Shown here: piece by piece, positions 4,444 through 5,845 of the stretch
How the letters are laid out: the number at the start of each line of letters is the position of its first letter
Position numbering within the stretch: the stretch's first letter is position 1
NCBI GenBank assembly: GCA_937863915.1
Contig: CALMID010000465.1
Location: 1-5,845, forward strand
Source: an uncultured Pseudomonas sp.
Lineage (GTDB): Bacteria; Pseudomonadota; Gammaproteobacteria; Pseudomonadales; Pseudomonadaceae
Length of the DNA stretch: 5,845 bases
Reading direction: 5' to 3'
Program-made: the position numbers and the translations under genes
Notes under the pieces: model-generated
Databases searched by the model: none
What the model was told of the DNA's origin: nothing
What the model saw: only the letters and a program-made list of their open reading frames with translations

Positions 4444-5845
4444 GTGGCCCATCCCGCCCAGCGCCGCTGGTACCCCATCGCTGCCGCCATTGCTCTGCTG
4501 GTGCTGCTGCCGCTGTCGGTCATGCTGCTGGCCTGGCACGAGGTGGATACGGCGATCTGGTCGCACCTGTGGGATACCCAGCTGCCGCGCCTGTTGGGCA
4601 ACACCCTGACGCTGGTACTGGGCGTGGCCATCGGCGTGGTCGGCCTCGGGGTGAGCCTGGCCTGGCTCACGGCGCTGTGCGAATTTCCCGGTCGGCGCTG
4701 GCTGGATTGGGCGCTGATGCTGCCTTTTGCCATTCCGGCCTATGTACTGGCGTTCGTCTTCATTGGCCTGCTGGACTTCGCCGGGCCGGTGCAGACGCTG
4801 CTGCGCGAGTGGTTCGGCAGTGGGCTCAGGCTGCCGCGGGTGCGCTCTACCGGCGGCGTGATCGTGGTGCTGGTGCTGGTGTTCTACCCCTACGTCTACC
4901 TGCTCGCCCGTGGTGCTTTCCTGGCTCAGGGGCGGGGGCTGATGGAGGCGGCGCGGGTGCTCGGGCTGTCGCCCTGGCAGGCCTGCTGGCGCGTGGCCCT
5001 GCCGATGGCGCGGCCGGCCATCGGTGCCGGTCTGGCGCTGGCGATCATGGAAACCCTGGCCGACTTTGGCGCGGTGGCAGCCTTCAACTTCGATACCTTC
5101 ACCACCGCCATCTACAAGACCTGGTACAGCTTCTACAGCCTGCAGAGTGCGACCCAGCTGGCCAGTCTGCTGCTGTTGGCGGTGATGCTGGTGCTCTATG
5201 GCGAGCGCCGCGCCCGCGGTGCCACCCGCCCGGTGCAGGAGCGCGCGCGCAGTCAGGCGTTGTACCGCCTGCGCGGCTGGAAGGCGCTGGCCGCGAGCAG
5301 CTGGTGTGCGCTGGTATTCCTTTGTGCCTTCGTGGTGCCACTGCTGCAGCTGCTGGTGTGGTTCTGGCAGCGCGGGCGTTTCGATATCGACGAGCGCTAC
5401 CTCGGCCTGATCGGCCACACCCTCTACCTCGGTGCCCTGGCCGCCCTGTTCACCGTGGCGCTGGCGCTGTTGCTGGCCTTTGCCCGGCGGCAGACGCCGA
5501 CGCGCCCGATGCGCAGTCTGGTGGGGCTGGCCAACCTGGGCTACGCGTTGCCCGGTTCGATGCTGGCGGTGTCGATCATGCTGGCCTTCAGCTATCTGGA
5601 CAATCAGCTGGTGATCCCACTGTCCCAGGCCCTGGGCGGCGCCGGCAAGCCTCTGCTGCTGGGCAGCCTGGCGGCACTGCTGCTGGCCTATGTGATCCGA
5701 TTCATGGCGGTGGCTTACGGTCCTCTCGAAGGCAGTCTGGCGCGGATTCGTCCGTCCCTGCCGGAGGCCTCGCGCAGCCTCGGCGGCGGCGGCCTGCGTC
5801 TGTTTGGCCGCGTCTATTTGCCGCTGCTGTTGCCGGGTGTCCTGA
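4444..5845 (+). CDS. Fused two-domain Fe(III) ABC transporter permease (FbpB type), 3' end cut off
   Basis: An open frame of 467 codons from GTG 4444 to the window end, without a stop. The product is an inner membrane permease made of two fused binding-protein-dependent transport domains, as in FbpB/SfuB/HitB, which run to roughly 500-560 residues. Hydrophobic segments lie near 12-30, 54-75, 91-110, 138-158, 196-214, 238-252, 286-306, 325-346, 360-383 and 403-424. Each half has the cytoplasmic EAA loop that contacts the ATPase. The first is EAARVLGLSPWQA with ALP at 185-187; the second is EASRSLGGGG at 441-450 with YLP at 458-460. The short polar linker near 253-280 joins the halves. It should move iron delivered by the upstream binding protein into the cytoplasm. 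No ATPase gene is visible; it must lie beyond the window or elsewhere. Only the C-terminal end is missing. Confidence 0.92.
   Translation, partial: MAHPAQRRWYPIAAAIALLVLLPLSVMLLAWHEVDTAIWSHLWDTQLPRLLGNTLTLVLGVAIGVVGLGVSLAWLTALCEFPGRRWLDWALMLPFAIPAYVLAFVFIGLLDFAGPVQTLLREWFGSGLRLPRVRSTGGVIVVLVLVFYPYVYLLARGAFLAQGRGLMEAARVLGLSPWQACWRVALPMARPAIGAGLALAIMETLADFGAVAAFNFDTFTTAIYKTWYSFYSLQSATQLASLLLLAVMLVLYGERRARGATRPVQERARSQALYRLRGWKALAASSWCALVFLCAFVVPLLQLLVWFWQRGRFDIDERYLGLIGHTLYLGALAALFTVALALLLAFARRQTPTRPMRSLVGLANLGYALPGSMLAVSIMLAFSYLDNQLVIPLSQALGGAGKPLLLGSLAALLLAYVIRFMAVAYGPLEGSLARIRPSLPEASRSLGGGGLRLFGRVYLPLLLPGVL

Noticed and set aside
4405..5418. Minus-strand open frame of 337 codons over the permease
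   Set aside because: The composition (Gln, His, Arg repeats) is what leucine and alanine codons of a membrane protein give on the opposite strand.

Overview
The window is ordinary, GC-rich bacterial chromosome. Codons mostly end in G or C, and intergenic gaps are short. Gene content and order (pepP, ubiH, a DUF4442 gene, a second UbiH/UbiI/UbiF-family hydroxylase, then an iron ABC transporter) match, from memory, the region around PA5224-PA5216 of Pseudomonas aeruginosa. A Pseudomonas or close relative is therefore the best guess; no species is claimed. All genes lie on the + strand.

Bases 1-3170 hold one tight gene string: the 3' end of pepP (Xaa-Pro aminopeptidase), ubiH starting 1 base after it, a 160-residue hotdog-like DUF4442 protein 46 bases later, and a ubiI/visC-like FAD monooxygenase 9 bases after that. 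UbiH and UbiI carry out two ring hydroxylations of aerobic ubiquinone synthesis. The DUF4442 protein between them has no known role there. No clear terminator follows ubiI.

Bases 3171-3301 are the control region of the next unit. A good sigma70 promoter (TTGAGA, 17 bases, TATCAT) is overlapped by a 27-base near-perfect palindrome with a Fur-box-like layout. It drives a secreted periplasmic binding protein of the Fe(III) FbpA/FutA type (3302-4303).

Bases 4304-4443 separate that gene from its permease. They hold a 70-base structure bounded by perfect 8-base inverted repeats, a -10-like hexamer, and a strong intrinsic terminator that ends only a few bases before the permease Shine-Dalgarno. This layout suggests that binding protein and permease are made in unequal amounts. 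The permease is a fused two-domain FbpB-type protein starting with GTG at 4444 and cut off by the window end.

The protein-coding content is all of known families. The points worth a second look are regulatory: the palindromic operator at 3247-3273 and the repeat, promoter and terminator cluster at 4305-4428. I see no mobile element, CRISPR array, tRNA or rRNA, and no convincing undescribed system.
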